This document shows positions 15,534 to 24,819 of a DNA stretch of 64,000 nt, piece by piece (the stretch's first letter is position 1; the number at the start of each line of letters is the position of its first letter). This stretch comes from CAYMMX01 sp964391675 (GTDB lineage Bacteria > Cyanobacteriota > Vampirovibrionia > Gastranaerophilales > Gastranaerophilaceae). The notes beneath the pieces are model-generated. The model was not told the origin of the DNA, searched no databases, and saw nothing but the letters and a program-made list of their open reading frames with translations. The translations under genes were made by a program, and so were the position numbers. The DNA lies in the NCBI GenBank assembly GCA_964391675.1, contig CAYMMX010000001.1, forward strand, positions 62,001 through 126,000, in the 5' to 3' direction.

Positions 15534-16565
15534 CTAAAAAATTTTAGTACTGTTTCTAAATCCATATTCTTTAGAAATAGTTCTCCCAATTTTTTCTATT
15601 TTTGCAGAAATACAACCGCGACATTTATCAGGTGAATCATTTACGCAAATTTTTCCGGGATAAATTTCATAAAATTTTCTATATTCACCTTGGGTAACAT
15701 TTGGCATTACAACATTTGCTCCGCTTTGTAGAGCAATAATTCTGCCATTAGAATTTAAAGTTTCCATAGCAGTTGTTGCAGGTATGTTTATATCTGGCAA
15801 CAACAAACGGGTAATAGCCATAACCTTAAGAGCCATTTCAAAAGTTCCACCCTTCTCATCTTTTAATGGTGTATTTTCATTTGGAATAAATGGCCCTATT
15901 CCAATCATGTCCGCATTTATTTCTTTAAAAAACAGAATATCTTCGGCAAGTGATTCTAAAGTTTGTTCTGGAATTCCTACAAGGCAACCTGTTCCTACTT
16001 CATAACCAAGTTCTTTTAAGTCTTTTAAACATCTTAAACGATCTTCCCAATCCATATCAGGATCAAGTTTATGGTATAAATTTTTATCCGTTGTTTCAAT
16101 TCTTATTAAAAATCTGTCTGCACCTGCTTCTTTATATGCTTTATACTCGTCAAAAGTTTTTTCGCCTATACTTAAAGTTATTGCAACATCTAATTTTTTT
16201 ATTTCAGAAATTATATTCTTCATTTTATCCAATGTAAAATAAGGGTCTTCTCCTGATTGGAGAACAAGCGTCTTATATCCTAATTCACTGGCATCTTTTG
16301 CAAATTTTATAATTTGATCTTGCGAAAGCCTATATCTTGTTATATTCTTGTTATCTCTTCTAAATCCGCAGTAAAGACAATTTTGTTTGCAATAGTTTGA
16401 AAATTCAATTAAGCCCCTAAGATGTATTTCATTTCCGACATATTTTCTTCTAACTTCATCTGCAGTAATAAATAGCTTTTCAGAATCACTCTCAAGTAAC
16501 TTTATAATTTCATTTTTGGTTAAATTATGTTTATTTTGGGCTTTTTTAATTATTTCTTCAATCAT
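15534..16565 (-). CDS. hydE: [FeFe]-hydrogenase maturase HydE (radical SAM)
   Basis: A 343-residue radical SAM enzyme that helps build the dithiomethylamine-bridged H-cluster. The SAM cluster motif CX3CX2C is Cys59, Cys63, Cys66 (NYCKQNCLYCGFRR). The second cluster motif CX7CX2C, typical of many HydE, is Cys307, Cys315, Cys318. LQSGEDPYF, RIETTD and GIPEQTLESLAEDI are family landmarks. PylB and BioB are related but lack this combination. No hydG, hydF or hydrogenase gene is in the window. The ATG at 16565 lies exactly where a TATAAT promoter would start transcription, so the mRNA is probably leaderless. Confidence 0.9.
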   Translation of the reverse strand: MIEEIIKKAQNKHNLTKNEIIKLLESDSEKLFITADEVRRKYVGNEIHLRGLIEFSNYCKQNCLYCGFRRDNKNITRYRLSQDQIIKFAKDASELGYKTLVLQSGEDPYFTLDKMKNIISEIKKLDVAITLSIGEKTFDEYKAYKEAGADRFLIRIETTDKNLYHKLDPDMDWEDRLRCLKDLKELGYEVGTGCLVGIPEQTLESLAEDILFFKEINADMIGIGPFIPNENTPLKDEKGGTFEMALKVMAITRLLLPDINIPATTAMETLNSNGRIIALQSGANVVMPNVTQGEYRKFYEIYPGKICVNDSPDKCRGCISAKIEKIGRTISKEYGFRNSTKIF

Positions 16566-16571
16566 ACTCAA

Positions 16572-16582
16572 ATTATAGCATA
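16572..16582 (-). promoter_or_regulatory. Extended -10 promoter of hydE, leaderless
   Basis: On the minus strand TATGCTATAAT matches the extended -10 consensus (TGnTATAAT). Exactly six bases (TTGAGT) lie between the -10 and the hydE ATG, so the A of the ATG would be +1. A weak TTAGTA -35 lies 16 bp upstream. The -10 overlaps an inverted repeat AGCAT-TT-ATGCT. Confidence 0.6.
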
Positions 16583-16624
16583 AATGCTATCTGTACTAAT
16601 TCTGTTTGATTTTGTAGTTTAAGC

Positions 16625-17191
16625 TTACATCTGTACAGTTCTTAAAATAGTATAGTATCTGTAATCACCATAATAAACAACTATAGAAACAAATTTATTA
16701 TCTAAATCATTAACCTCTAAATATGTCTGGACTGGAGGTTTTCTTTTTGCTCTTTTAAAATGTTTACCAATAAAATTATAAAAACCATTCTTTGTTCTTT
16801 GCCACAGATTAAGTTTTAGTTTAGGAATATGCGCTTCATAAAAACCTTCAGGAACAAACTCTTTTTTATAAATCGGAATAATATATTTAACAATCCCACA
16901 ATCTTTAAAGAGAAGATAATAATCACCTTTGTATTCTCTTGGTGTTAAATCATAATATCCCGGCATTATTGTAACGCTTTTAAAATATAAGGGAGAGCAT
17001 AACCGTAAAAGAGGATAAATTGAATAGGATGCATCTTTATTATCATAATAATGACCGGGATCTATTCCATGTATATATGAAAATTTCGGAACTTCCATAT
17101 TCATGTATATTTGCCTATAATCAGGTTCATATGCATAACATGTGTTTGAAAACAAAATAATAATATATAAAATAAAAATAAATTTTTTCAT
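16625..17191 (-). CDS. Secreted protein of unknown function
   Basis: A 188-residue protein with a clear signal peptide (MKKFIFILYIIILFSNTCYAY). The mature part is Tyr-rich (17 or more Tyr) with beta-type segments such as SVTIMPGYYDLTPREYKGDY and FVSIVVYYGDYRYYTILRTV. No Cys remain after the signal and no domain is recognised. It is isolated between a terminator (17215-17255) upstream and the hydE promoter downstream. Probably periplasmic or outer-surface. Confidence 0.7.
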   Translation of the reverse strand: MKKFIFILYIIILFSNTCYAYEPDYRQIYMNMEVPKFSYIHGIDPGHYYDNKDASYSIYPLLRLCSPLYFKSVTIMPGYYDLTPREYKGDYYLLFKDCGIVKYIIPIYKKEFVPEGFYEAHIPKLKLNLWQRTKNGFYNFIGKHFKRAKRKPPVQTYLEVNDLDNKFVSIVVYYGDYRYYTILRTVQM

Positions 17192-17214
17192 ATTAGTATT
17201 TTAACAATCCTGCT

Positions 17215-17255
17215 AAAAAAGACATCCTTCTTTCGCTGTAACGAAAGAAGGATGT
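17215..17255 (-). terminator. Terminator of the GGDEF/HD-GYP gene
   Basis: Perfect 14-bp stem (17255-17242 with 17235-17222), a 6-nt loop, then GTC and six Ts on the minus strand. It lies 16 nt after the stop of the gene at 17272. Confidence 0.9.
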
Positions 17256-17271
17256 TATATCTTTATTTTAA

Positions 17272-19122
17272 TTAAACTGTTGTAGAAAGAGAGGGGGCAA
17301 TTTGTATAAATTGTCTTACCAGATTTGCATCCCACTGAATTCCGGCACCCATTTTTAAAATTTCACAAGCTTTTTGCACACTCAAACCTTTTCTATATGG
17401 CCTGTCACTTATTAAAGCATGATATGCATCAGCTATTGAAACAATTCTTGCAGACAAAGGTATTTCTTCCCCTTTAAGCTTCTCAGGATAACCAGAACCA
17501 TCCCAATGTTCATGGTGATATTTTACTATAGGAATTAAATCTCTTAAGGCTTCATTTGGCATCAAAACTTTTTCTGCACCAATTACAGGGTGTTGTTTCA
17601 TAATTTCCCATTCTTCTTCTGAAAGATGAGTCGGTTTTTTAAGAACATTTTCAGGTATACCAATTTTTCCTACATCATGCAACAACGCTCCAAGCAGAAT
17701 GCGTTCGACTTCAGATTCAGGAAGATTAATTGCTCTTGCAAGAGCTTCCGAATACCTTGATACAGAAGTAGAATGACCTTTTGTATAAGTATCTTTTGCA
17801 TCTATAGCACTTGCCAAAGATGTAACCATTTCCATTAGATGATTTTGAGAAATTATTTGTTCGTTATTAAATTTATGCACAAGTTCATCTTCAAAATTCA
17901 CTCCTATTTGAGAATGACGCTTTGTAAGAACTTCGGCAAAAGAATTTAGTGCCATATCATCCCAAAAATTAAAATCTAACGAACTTATAATTGCAGACAT
18001 TCCATCTTTATAACCTTTGGATTGGGAAATATACATTGCCTGTTCAGCTAAAATAAGCAATTTTTCCTGATCTCTGGTACATTCCGGATAAGTTGCAACA
18101 CCAACTGATACTTTTACAGGTCCAACATCATCAACAAAACAGCAGGATAGACTGTATGTCAAATATTCTGCAATATATTTTGCTTCATCTGTATCAGTAT
18201 CAGGTAATATAACGGCTATTTCATCGCCACCGTATCTTCCGGCTATATCTGAATTTCTGATATTTTGTTTTATTTTTTCTGAAACTAATTTTATTACTTC
18301 ATCACCTTTAGCATGTCCCAGTTCTCTATTAATTTTTGAAATATTATTTATATCCATCATAATAACTGATAATTGAGAACCTCTTTTTTGAGCTTTAGCA
18401 AGCTCATTTGAAAGGACTTCTTGAAAACCTCTGTGGTTACTTAATAATGTTAGAGAATCTACATTGGTGTTTTCATTTACTTTCTCTAAAAGCTCAAAAT
18501 TATGCATAAATAATGCAAAATAATTTGATAAAAATGAATATAAATCTAAATTATCTTTTATATTATTATCGCCTATAAGCATTACACCTATACAATTATT
18601 AACTGAAAGCAAAGGTATAATAGCTACTGACGAATTTTGCAAATAAGGAATATTTAAAAATTTAGAATCCATTTTTACAACTGGGCATCTGCTTTTGAAA
18701 CTTTCTATAATTGGATTTTCCGTCTCGGAACAAAAAATTCTTGAAGAATATGTTCCTCCGATTTTATCTATTAACTTTAAATTAAAATAATTTGCCTGAC
18801 TATGGTAACTTCCATATGCAGTAAAAAAACAATTTAATTTATTGGACAAAATATTATGAATAGAATAGAAAAATTCATTTATATTTGTTTTATTCTTTAA
18901 AGTTTCATTTAAAGATTGTATTATATCTTGATAATCAACTGTAGAAAATGTCTTTCTTACATTAAAACTATAACTGCCATATGTTTTATTCACAGTTGTT
19001 CTATTGTTTAAAGAATTTATGCGAGCAATAATCCCATTACTTATGGGATTAGCACAGTTGGTTGTTTTATTATATAAAACTTCCTTATTCTCGGCTAATT
19101 GATTTTCATTATTCAAATTCAC
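17272..19122 (-). CDS. GAF-GGDEF-HD-GYP cyclic-di-GMP turnover protein
   Basis: A 616-residue cytoplasmic signalling protein. Residues about 65-210 resemble a GAF sensor. The diguanylate cyclase domain (about 215-375) has the active site GGDEI (298-302, a permitted GGDEF variant) and an inhibitory I-site RNSD (289-292) five residues before it. The HD-GYP phosphodiesterase (about 425-610) has HDVGK with His482-Asp483, a HHEHWDGSGYP motif and further metal-binding His residues. Both synthesis and hydrolysis of c-di-GMP are therefore possible in one chain. Its neighbourhood near flagellar genes suits motility control, but no direct link is shown. Confidence 0.93.
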   Translation of the reverse strand: MNLNNENQLAENKEVLYNKTTNCANPISNGIIARINSLNNRTTVNKTYGSYSFNVRKTFSTVDYQDIIQSLNETLKNKTNINEFFYSIHNILSNKLNCFFTAYGSYHSQANYFNLKLIDKIGGTYSSRIFCSETENPIIESFKSRCPVVKMDSKFLNIPYLQNSSVAIIPLLSVNNCIGVMLIGDNNIKDNLDLYSFLSNYFALFMHNFELLEKVNENTNVDSLTLLSNHRGFQEVLSNELAKAQKRGSQLSVIMMDINNISKINRELGHAKGDEVIKLVSEKIKQNIRNSDIAGRYGGDEIAVILPDTDTDEAKYIAEYLTYSLSCCFVDDVGPVKVSVGVATYPECTRDQEKLLILAEQAMYISQSKGYKDGMSAIISSLDFNFWDDMALNSFAEVLTKRHSQIGVNFEDELVHKFNNEQIISQNHLMEMVTSLASAIDAKDTYTKGHSTSVSRYSEALARAINLPESEVERILLGALLHDVGKIGIPENVLKKPTHLSEEEWEIMKQHPVIGAEKVLMPNEALRDLIPIVKYHHEHWDGSGYPEKLKGEEIPLSARIVSIADAYHALISDRPYRKGLSVQKACEILKMGAGIQWDANLVRQFIQIAPSLSTTV

Positions 19123-19306
19123 TACCTTACCACAATTCTAGTAATCAATAATTAATCATTGATTATTTATTATAAAACATGAATTGCGAATATTTTGCTA
19201 AATTTTCAAAAAAATTAACATTTATGTTATAATATTAACTTTAATGAAGTTTTTTTACAATACATTGAGAAATGTAATAATTTTAAGTTAAATTTGAAAA
19301 AATAAG

Positions 19307-20296
19307 CTATTTTTCTCTATAAAGGACTATATCATCTTTTTCTACAGCTATTATATCAAAGTCTTCATCCCAATATATACAGCCATTTACATTAATATTA
19401 TGATATTTATATAAATTATCACTTGCCATTTTGACATATTCTTCAAAATGTTCCGGATTATTTTGAGCAAGATTCTTAATAATTTTATTTAAAATAGCAG
19501 TGCTACCGGCAAGTGTTCCATTTTTTGAAGTTGCCTTTTCTCCATCGTAAAAAATTCTTTTTCCGGCAAAATCAGTTTCAGACAAATTACTTTGTGCAAT
19601 TGGAAGTGAATCTGATACTAAAATTATTTTATCAATTGGTTTGGTTTTAAAAACTAATTTTAAAATATCTTCACTTAAATGTATTCCGTCAGCAATAATT
19701 TCTGTATAAATTTTATCATTATTTAATGCTGAAAGAGCAGTAGAACCTTCTTTATGGCTTATACCTTTCATTGCATTAAACAAATGTGTAACTCCTGTAC
19801 AATTATCCAGATTATCTCCTAAGCAATGACCTGCCTGAACAGAAATTCCTTTCATAATTAAATGCTTTGATAATTCTCCATTTTTATCAAGTTCGGGGGC
19901 AAGAGTAACTATTTTTATAAAATTATCTTCTATCAATTTATAATTTTCAATATTCGGATTTAGAAATAACTTTTCATCATGAATACCTTTTTTTTGGGGA
20001 TTAATAAAAATCCCCTCAATATGAATTCCAAGAATTTCAGCCATTTCTGAATTTTTTTGTTCCAGCTGCATTTCTTTCGCTTTTTTAATTCGCTCTACTT
20101 GACGTTTAATGTTTTTAACACTGTCAGTAACAAGTGTTGGATAAAATCCGCCTATTCCATTATGCAAAAGCTTTTTTGATAATTTTATAATGTCTTCACT
20201 CTCACAGGTTGAAAAATCAACACCAAAACATCCATGAAAATGTTGTTCCACAAGCAAATTTGTTTTATAAAAATTTCTATAATCTATTTCATTCAC
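19307..20296 (-). CDS. nagA: N-acetylglucosamine-6-phosphate deacetylase
   Basis: Removes the acetyl group from GlcNAc-6-P in amino-sugar catabolism and wall recycling. At 329 residues it is somewhat short for NagA (about 380). Landmarks: QHFHGCFGVDF (metal HxH), GIHIEGIFINPQKKGIH (the HxEGPF-like metal Glu), SVQAGHCLGD, THLFNAMKG, DGIHL and VSDSLP (catalytic Asp of the DA motif), then NGTLAGSTAIL. I start at the GTG at 20296, seven bases after AGG and just after the murE stop; a longer frame from 20350 would overlap murE by 50 bases. Third gene of ftsI-murE-nagA. Confidence 0.85.
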   Translation of the reverse strand: MNEIDYRNFYKTNLLVEQHFHGCFGVDFSTCESEDIIKLSKKLLHNGIGGFYPTLVTDSVKNIKRQVERIKKAKEMQLEQKNSEMAEILGIHIEGIFINPQKKGIHDEKLFLNPNIENYKLIEDNFIKIVTLAPELDKNGELSKHLIMKGISVQAGHCLGDNLDNCTGVTHLFNAMKGISHKEGSTALSALNNDKIYTEIIADGIHLSEDILKLVFKTKPIDKIILVSDSLPIAQSNLSETDFAGKRIFYDGEKATSKNGTLAGSTAILNKIIKNLAQNNPEHFEEYVKMASDNLYKYHNINVNGCIYWDEDFDIIAVEKDDIVLYREK

Positions 20297-20300
20297 TAGT

Positions 20301-21773
20301 TTACCTATCGATACCCAAAAAAACTTTTCTTGCTTCTTCTCTATCATCAAAATGAATTGTTTTATCTTTTAATATTTGATAATCTTCATGACCTTTGCCT
20401 GCTATTACTATAACATCCTCCTTAGTTGAAATATTCTTTAAAAGTTCTATTGCTTTTTTTCTATCCGGTTCCACAAATAATTTCTCGGTAGTTATAGATT
20501 TTAGCCCGGCGAGAATATCTGTAATAATTTGTTGTGGGTCCTCGCTTCTCGGATTATCAGAAGTTATAACTATTTTATCTGATAATTCTTCAGCAATCGC
20601 TCCCATTTTAGGACGTTTAGTAGCATCTCTATCCCCCCCACATCCAAAAAGACATATGAGTTTTGAACCATTTCTCTTTATCTCTCTTGCTGCCTTTAAA
20701 ACATTTTCTAAACCGTCAGGAGTATGAGCATAGTCAACAATTACTAAAGGGTTTTTAGCAACTATTTCAAATCTCCCTGCAACACCTTTAGTTATTTCAA
20801 GAGGTTTTATGCATAAATCAAGATCTATATTTAAAGCCAACCCTACAGCTATTGCTGCTAAAACATTATAAACACTAAATAAACCATTCATCTGAAGTTT
20901 TATAGATTTTTTACCAAAATCTTTTGTATCGCAAACAAAATGAGCCCCTGATAGAGTAAAATCAACATTTTTAGCCATTATATCTGCTGTATTTTTAATT
21001 CCGTAGGTTAAAATTCTTACTCCATTAGGTATTATTTTTATAAATCTGTCGGCATATTTATCATCTGCATTTATTATCGCAAATGAACCTGATTTTAAAT
21101 TTTTAAATAAAATAGATTTAGCCTGAAAGTAATTATCCATTGTTATATGATAATCGAGGTGATCTTGTGTTAAATTTGTAAGAACTGCTCCTTTAAAAAT
21201 ACACCCACCAACTCTGTTTTGTTCAAGTGCATGAGAGCTAACTTCCATAACAACTTTTTTAATTTTTTTACCTATGATTCTACTTAATAAAGACTGAAGT
21301 TCAGGCGCTTGAGGGGTTGTATGCTTTGCCTCTTTATAATCTTCATCTGAAGTAAGTTTATAACCCAAAGTCCCTATAAGAGCACATTTTTCTTTTTTTT
21401 CTTCTAATATTTTCTGAACTAAATGTGTTACTGTTGTTTTTCCGTTTGTTCCCGTAATTCCTATTAAATTAAGATGTTTTGAAGGATAATCATAGAATTT
21501 ATTTGCAATATCAGCAATTTGTTTTCTGGTTGATTTTACAACAATCTGAGGAAGATGCGTATCTAAAGGTTTTTCAACAAAAAAAGCTCTTGCTCCCGAT
21601 TCGACAGCACTTTTAAAGAAAAGGTGTCCGTCTGAATGTTCACCTACAAGACAAGCAAAAATATTTCCTGATTTTGTTGTGTTGGAATTATAAGAAATAC
21701 CGGTTATTTCAACATCTTCAAAGTTTATTAATTCTTCATATTGTAAATTTTCTATTAATGTTTCCAGTCTCAT
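20301..21773 (-). CDS. murE: UDP-MurNAc-tripeptide synthetase MurE (meso-DAP type)
   Basis: Cytoplasmic ligase that adds meso-diaminopimelate to UDP-MurNAc-L-Ala-D-Glu. All 490 residues are present. The ATP-binding P-loop is GTNGKTT (108-114). EVSSHALEQNR and TNLTQDHLDYH are the carbamylated-Lys/Mg region. The specificity motif DNPR (406-409) in TSDNPRSEDP indicates meso-DAP rather than Lys, and GCGGDRDATKRPKM follows the family. SD sequence AAGGAGAAG precedes the ATG. It follows the division transpeptidase gene, as in many dcw clusters. Confidence 0.96.
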   Translation of the reverse strand: MRLETLIENLQYEELINFEDVEITGISYNSNTTKSGNIFACLVGEHSDGHLFFKSAVESGARAFFVEKPLDTHLPQIVVKSTRKQIADIANKFYDYPSKHLNLIGITGTNGKTTVTHLVQKILEEKKEKCALIGTLGYKLTSDEDYKEAKHTTPQAPELQSLLSRIIGKKIKKVVMEVSSHALEQNRVGGCIFKGAVLTNLTQDHLDYHITMDNYFQAKSILFKNLKSGSFAIINADDKYADRFIKIIPNGVRILTYGIKNTADIMAKNVDFTLSGAHFVCDTKDFGKKSIKLQMNGLFSVYNVLAAIAVGLALNIDLDLCIKPLEITKGVAGRFEIVAKNPLVIVDYAHTPDGLENVLKAAREIKRNGSKLICLFGCGGDRDATKRPKMGAIAEELSDKIVITSDNPRSEDPQQIITDILAGLKSITTEKLFVEPDRKKAIELLKNISTKEDVIVIAGKGHEDYQILKDKTIHFDDREEARKVFLGIDR

Positions 21774-21836
21774 TTGCTTCTCCTTTTGCCTTTATAAGCA
21801 GTTGACATTTGATATAATTATATTAGCACAATATAA

Positions 21837-23534
21837 TTATTTATCTGGTTTTAAGTTCATAATTCTCGCAATTTGACTTGCTATCTCTTTAAAAACAGGA
21901 CCTGCAACCGTACTACCCCAAACATCTGATCCTGAAGCTGAATCTACAAGTACATAAATTAATATTTGTGGATTAGATGCTGGCAAATACCCAATCATGG
22001 AAGTATAAAGTTTATTTGAATAACCTGCTGCATTTTCTTTTGGTTTTTTTGATGTTCCTGTTTTTGCTGCAATGTTATACTTGTCCAACTTTACAGGAGC
22101 TTTTGAATTATTTATGCTTTCCGCAAGAATTTTTGTTATATTCCTAGCTGTTTCAGGAGTCATAACCTGTGTTCTGACAATTTTTTTCTCCGCTTCTTCA
22201 GAAGAATATTTAATTATATGAGGAGTAACTCTTACACCGTTATTTGCCAAAGCTGAAACTGCAGAAACCATTTGTATTGGAGTTACTGATGCACCATAAC
22301 CATAACCCATTGCCGCATGAGTTGAAGAGTCCCATTTTTTCCAATTAGGAAGCAATCCTATAGATTCTCCGGGTAAATCTATTCCCGTCTTTGCACCCAA
22401 TCCGAACTTTCTAAGCATATTGTAAAAGTCAATCGATGACATCATTTGGGCAACTTTAACAGAAGCAACATTACTTGAATGTTCAAATAAATAGAGTAAA
22501 TTTATCCAGCCTGGGTAAGGATGCTTCGAATAATCATAATTTTTTATATCCCACCAACCGACTTTTATTTTACCTGTATCCAGTATTTTTGTAGATGGAT
22601 TTATTTTTCCTAAAGCCATCGCTGAAGATATTGTTATTGTTTTAAAAGTTGAACCGGGAGGAAAAACATCCGTAAGTGTCCAGTTTTTAATTTGAGCCAA
22701 TGATGCATTTTTGTAGTTATTTGGATCATAATAAGGATAAACGGCATATGCCAATATTTCACCATTTCTCGGATCCATTACAATAACAGTACCTCTTAGG
22801 GCTTGCTTTTTAAGAATCATTTTGTAAAGCTCTTGTTCACATATATGTTGAATTGCTGTATCAATAGTTAAAGTTAAACTTTTACCTTTTAGAGGTTTGG
22901 TAGTCGCAACAGGATCTGTTGAGAAACTATAAATAATTTTTCCATCAGGAGTTCTTTCTGTCGGAGAATTTTTTTCAACTTGCTCCAATAAATCTTTTGC
23001 TGTTAATTCAACACCTGAAGCAATATCTGCATCAAAATTGTAATATCCCAAAATATGCGATGCTAATGCTCCTTGAGGGTAAATTCGTTTATTTTTTTTG
23101 CCTAAACTTATTTCTCTCAAGCCAAGATTTTTTATTGCCTGAGCAGATGGTCTATCTATATCCTTTTTTAGGTTTATTATTTTTTCTTTCTTTGATAGTT
23201 TTTCTACCAACACCGATTTTGAAATTTTTAAGTAAGGAGCCAATAATTTAGCAAGTTCTTCAGGAGAATGGTCATATTCTTTAGGGTGTGCATATACATC
23301 ATAAGTAATCTTATCTGAAGCAAGTTTTATTCCGTTTCTATCAAAAATATCACCACGCATTATGAAATTTCTTGAACTTCTTTGCCTTTTTGCTTTTAGT
23401 CTGTATTGCTTGATATCTACTATTTGGATTAAAAACAAATAAATTATCATTAGAATAGCAAAAAGAGCAAATGCTATTTGTATACATCCCAATCTTTTAT
23501 CAAAAGTTTTAAATCTTTTTGCTTTATCGTCCAT
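21837..23534 (-). CDS. ftsI: Class B penicillin-binding protein (FtsI/PBP3-like transpeptidase)
   Basis: A 565-residue inner-membrane transpeptidase of septal peptidoglycan. One N-terminal transmembrane helix (about 18-40) is followed by the pedestal domain with the RGDIFDRNG motif (60-68). The catalytic motifs are Ser295-Thr-Phe-Lys298 (PGSTFKTI), Ser-Ser-Asn (353-355) and Lys-Thr-Gly (488-490, AKTGTSKK). No PASTA domain is present. Position directly before murE supports FtsI over the elongation-specific PBP2. mraY, murF and other dcw genes are not in the window. Confidence 0.92.
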   Translation of the reverse strand: MDDKAKRFKTFDKRLGCIQIAFALFAILMIIYLFLIQIVDIKQYRLKAKRQRSSRNFIMRGDIFDRNGIKLASDKITYDVYAHPKEYDHSPEELAKLLAPYLKISKSVLVEKLSKKEKIINLKKDIDRPSAQAIKNLGLREISLGKKNKRIYPQGALASHILGYYNFDADIASGVELTAKDLLEQVEKNSPTERTPDGKIIYSFSTDPVATTKPLKGKSLTLTIDTAIQHICEQELYKMILKKQALRGTVIVMDPRNGEILAYAVYPYYDPNNYKNASLAQIKNWTLTDVFPPGSTFKTITISSAMALGKINPSTKILDTGKIKVGWWDIKNYDYSKHPYPGWINLLYLFEHSSNVASVKVAQMMSSIDFYNMLRKFGLGAKTGIDLPGESIGLLPNWKKWDSSTHAAMGYGYGASVTPIQMVSAVSALANNGVRVTPHIIKYSSEEAEKKIVRTQVMTPETARNITKILAESINNSKAPVKLDKYNIAAKTGTSKKPKENAAGYSNKLYTSMIGYLPASNPQILIYVLVDSASGSDVWGSTVAGPVFKEIASQIARIMNLKPDK

Positions 23535-23603
23535 TATAATCTCCCTTGAATATTTATTTTAGCACAAGGAAATATTTTTGTATTTATAAGATATTATAAA
23601 ATT

Positions 23604-24770
23604 CTATATATTCGCAAAAGGATCATTTTCTTTATAATAATTTTTTTTCTTAAAAATTTTATCATTTTTTCTTTTAGTTTTTTCGGATACATTTCTATAT
23701 GCATTATTTATAGAAACTTTTGCTACAGGTTTTCTATTTTTTCTATCGTAAAAAGTAAGCCAAAATTTTCTTTTTATATTATCAACTGAAAAAGAAATTC
23801 TTCCTGCAACTCGATCACCAGGCTTAACTTGCTGAAACATTAGTGTAGTATCACCAAAAACAGAAGGGTGAAAAACAGAATTATAATCATTTATCAATGC
23901 TAAATCAAAACTTGAAAAAGTGTATTTACTCATATTCTTTATAGATAATGACAATGTTATTGTATTTAATTCACCAAAGGGATCTGCTTCGTAACTAATA
24001 TTATTTATTTTAATATCTAAACCTTCGCATTTCATTTCATGTTGCATTAAAGCAGATTCTTTATATACAGGTAATGGTATTGCCGTATTTATTTTTACTC
24101 TTATCTCATCACCCGGTGCTATAAGAACATCTTTACCTTTTCTATATAATGATGCACATAAACCTATTGTTCCTCCTACTGCAGCACCACCTGCTATAGT
24201 ATAACCCTGAGAAGCAATTGCGGCTTCAAGCCCAAACATATTAAGTGCTGCTATACCCCCTACAACACCACCTACAGCTGTATATCCCAAGTCTGTAGCA
24301 ATAATTTTGGAAGATGCTTTTAAAGGATGCATTTTTGTTGACATTTGTCCTTCAATTGGAATCTCTCTACCATCAGGAGTCATAAGGTAATCAAAGTCCA
24401 AATCTATCCACCCGTCACGTCCCAATCTTCGTGCTCCGCTACATTGTTTGATTTTACCATGAGCAACTGTACCTGCCGGAATAATAACTCCTTTATCCCC
24501 TATAACATCATCTGTAACTTCAGCAAAGAATTCATCTCCTTCTTGAGAAAAACTACCATCTAAAACTTGTGAAACTGTCAATTTCAGTACGTCTTTTTTA
24601 TCAAGGTTTTCAATTCTTCCGGTAAATAATTCACTTTGTTCTATTTTATTGTCTGTTTTTTCAGCATGGCCTCTGAATATTTCACCTGTTGTTGCACAAT
24701 AAGCGATGTTTGAAATATTTCCAACAAAATAAAGAAGCAAAAGAATTTTTGCAATATTTTTTTTATACAT
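23604..24770 (-). CDS. Secreted envelope protein of unknown function
   Basis: A 388-residue protein with a signal peptide (residues 1-26, ending NIAYCA). Residues about 35-145 form a domain like SpoA/TrbI-type beta-barrels: DGSFSQEGDEFFAEVTDD, then IIPAGTVAHGKIKQ, which resembles conjugation/secretion proteins that tether the envelope, though this is weak. A glycine-rich hydrophobic stretch (TAVGGVVGGIAALN, then AGGAAVGGTIGL) may insert into or cross a membrane. The C-terminal third looks like an Ig-type sandwich. Start is the ATG at 24770, eight bases after GGGGAG; a TTG at 24785 opens a longer frame. A strong promoter lies just upstream. Confidence 0.7.
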   Translation of the reverse strand: MYKKNIAKILLLLYFVGNISNIAYCATTGEIFRGHAEKTDNKIEQSELFTGRIENLDKKDVLKLTVSQVLDGSFSQEGDEFFAEVTDDVIGDKGVIIPAGTVAHGKIKQCSGARRLGRDGWIDLDFDYLMTPDGREIPIEGQMSTKMHPLKASSKIIATDLGYTAVGGVVGGIAALNMFGLEAAIASQGYTIAGGAAVGGTIGLCASLYRKGKDVLIAPGDEIRVKINTAIPLPVYKESALMQHEMKCEGLDIKINNISYEADPFGELNTITLSLSIKNMSKYTFSSFDLALINDYNSVFHPSVFGDTTLMFQQVKPGDRVAGRISFSVDNIKRKFWLTFYDRKNRKPVAKVSINNAYRNVSEKTKRKNDKIFKKKNYYKENDPFANI

Positions 24771-24789
24771 CGCTATTCTCCCCAATCAC

Positions 24790-24818
24790 ATTATACTATA
24801 ATTTATATAAGGTTACAA
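24790..24818 (-). promoter_or_regulatory. Promoter of the 23604-24770 gene
   Basis: TTGTAA (24818-24813) and a perfect TATAAT (24795-24790) on the minus strand, spacing 17 bp. The -10 ends 19 nt before the ATG, giving a very short leader. Confidence 0.65.
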
Positions 24819-24819
24819 A

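Noticed and set aside
19205..19256. Plus-strand TATGTTATAAT extended -10 followed by a small hairpin and T-run, a possible antisense or small RNA to nagA
   Set aside because: The predicted start lies inside a weak 5-bp hairpin, and AT-rich sequence gives such matches by chance.
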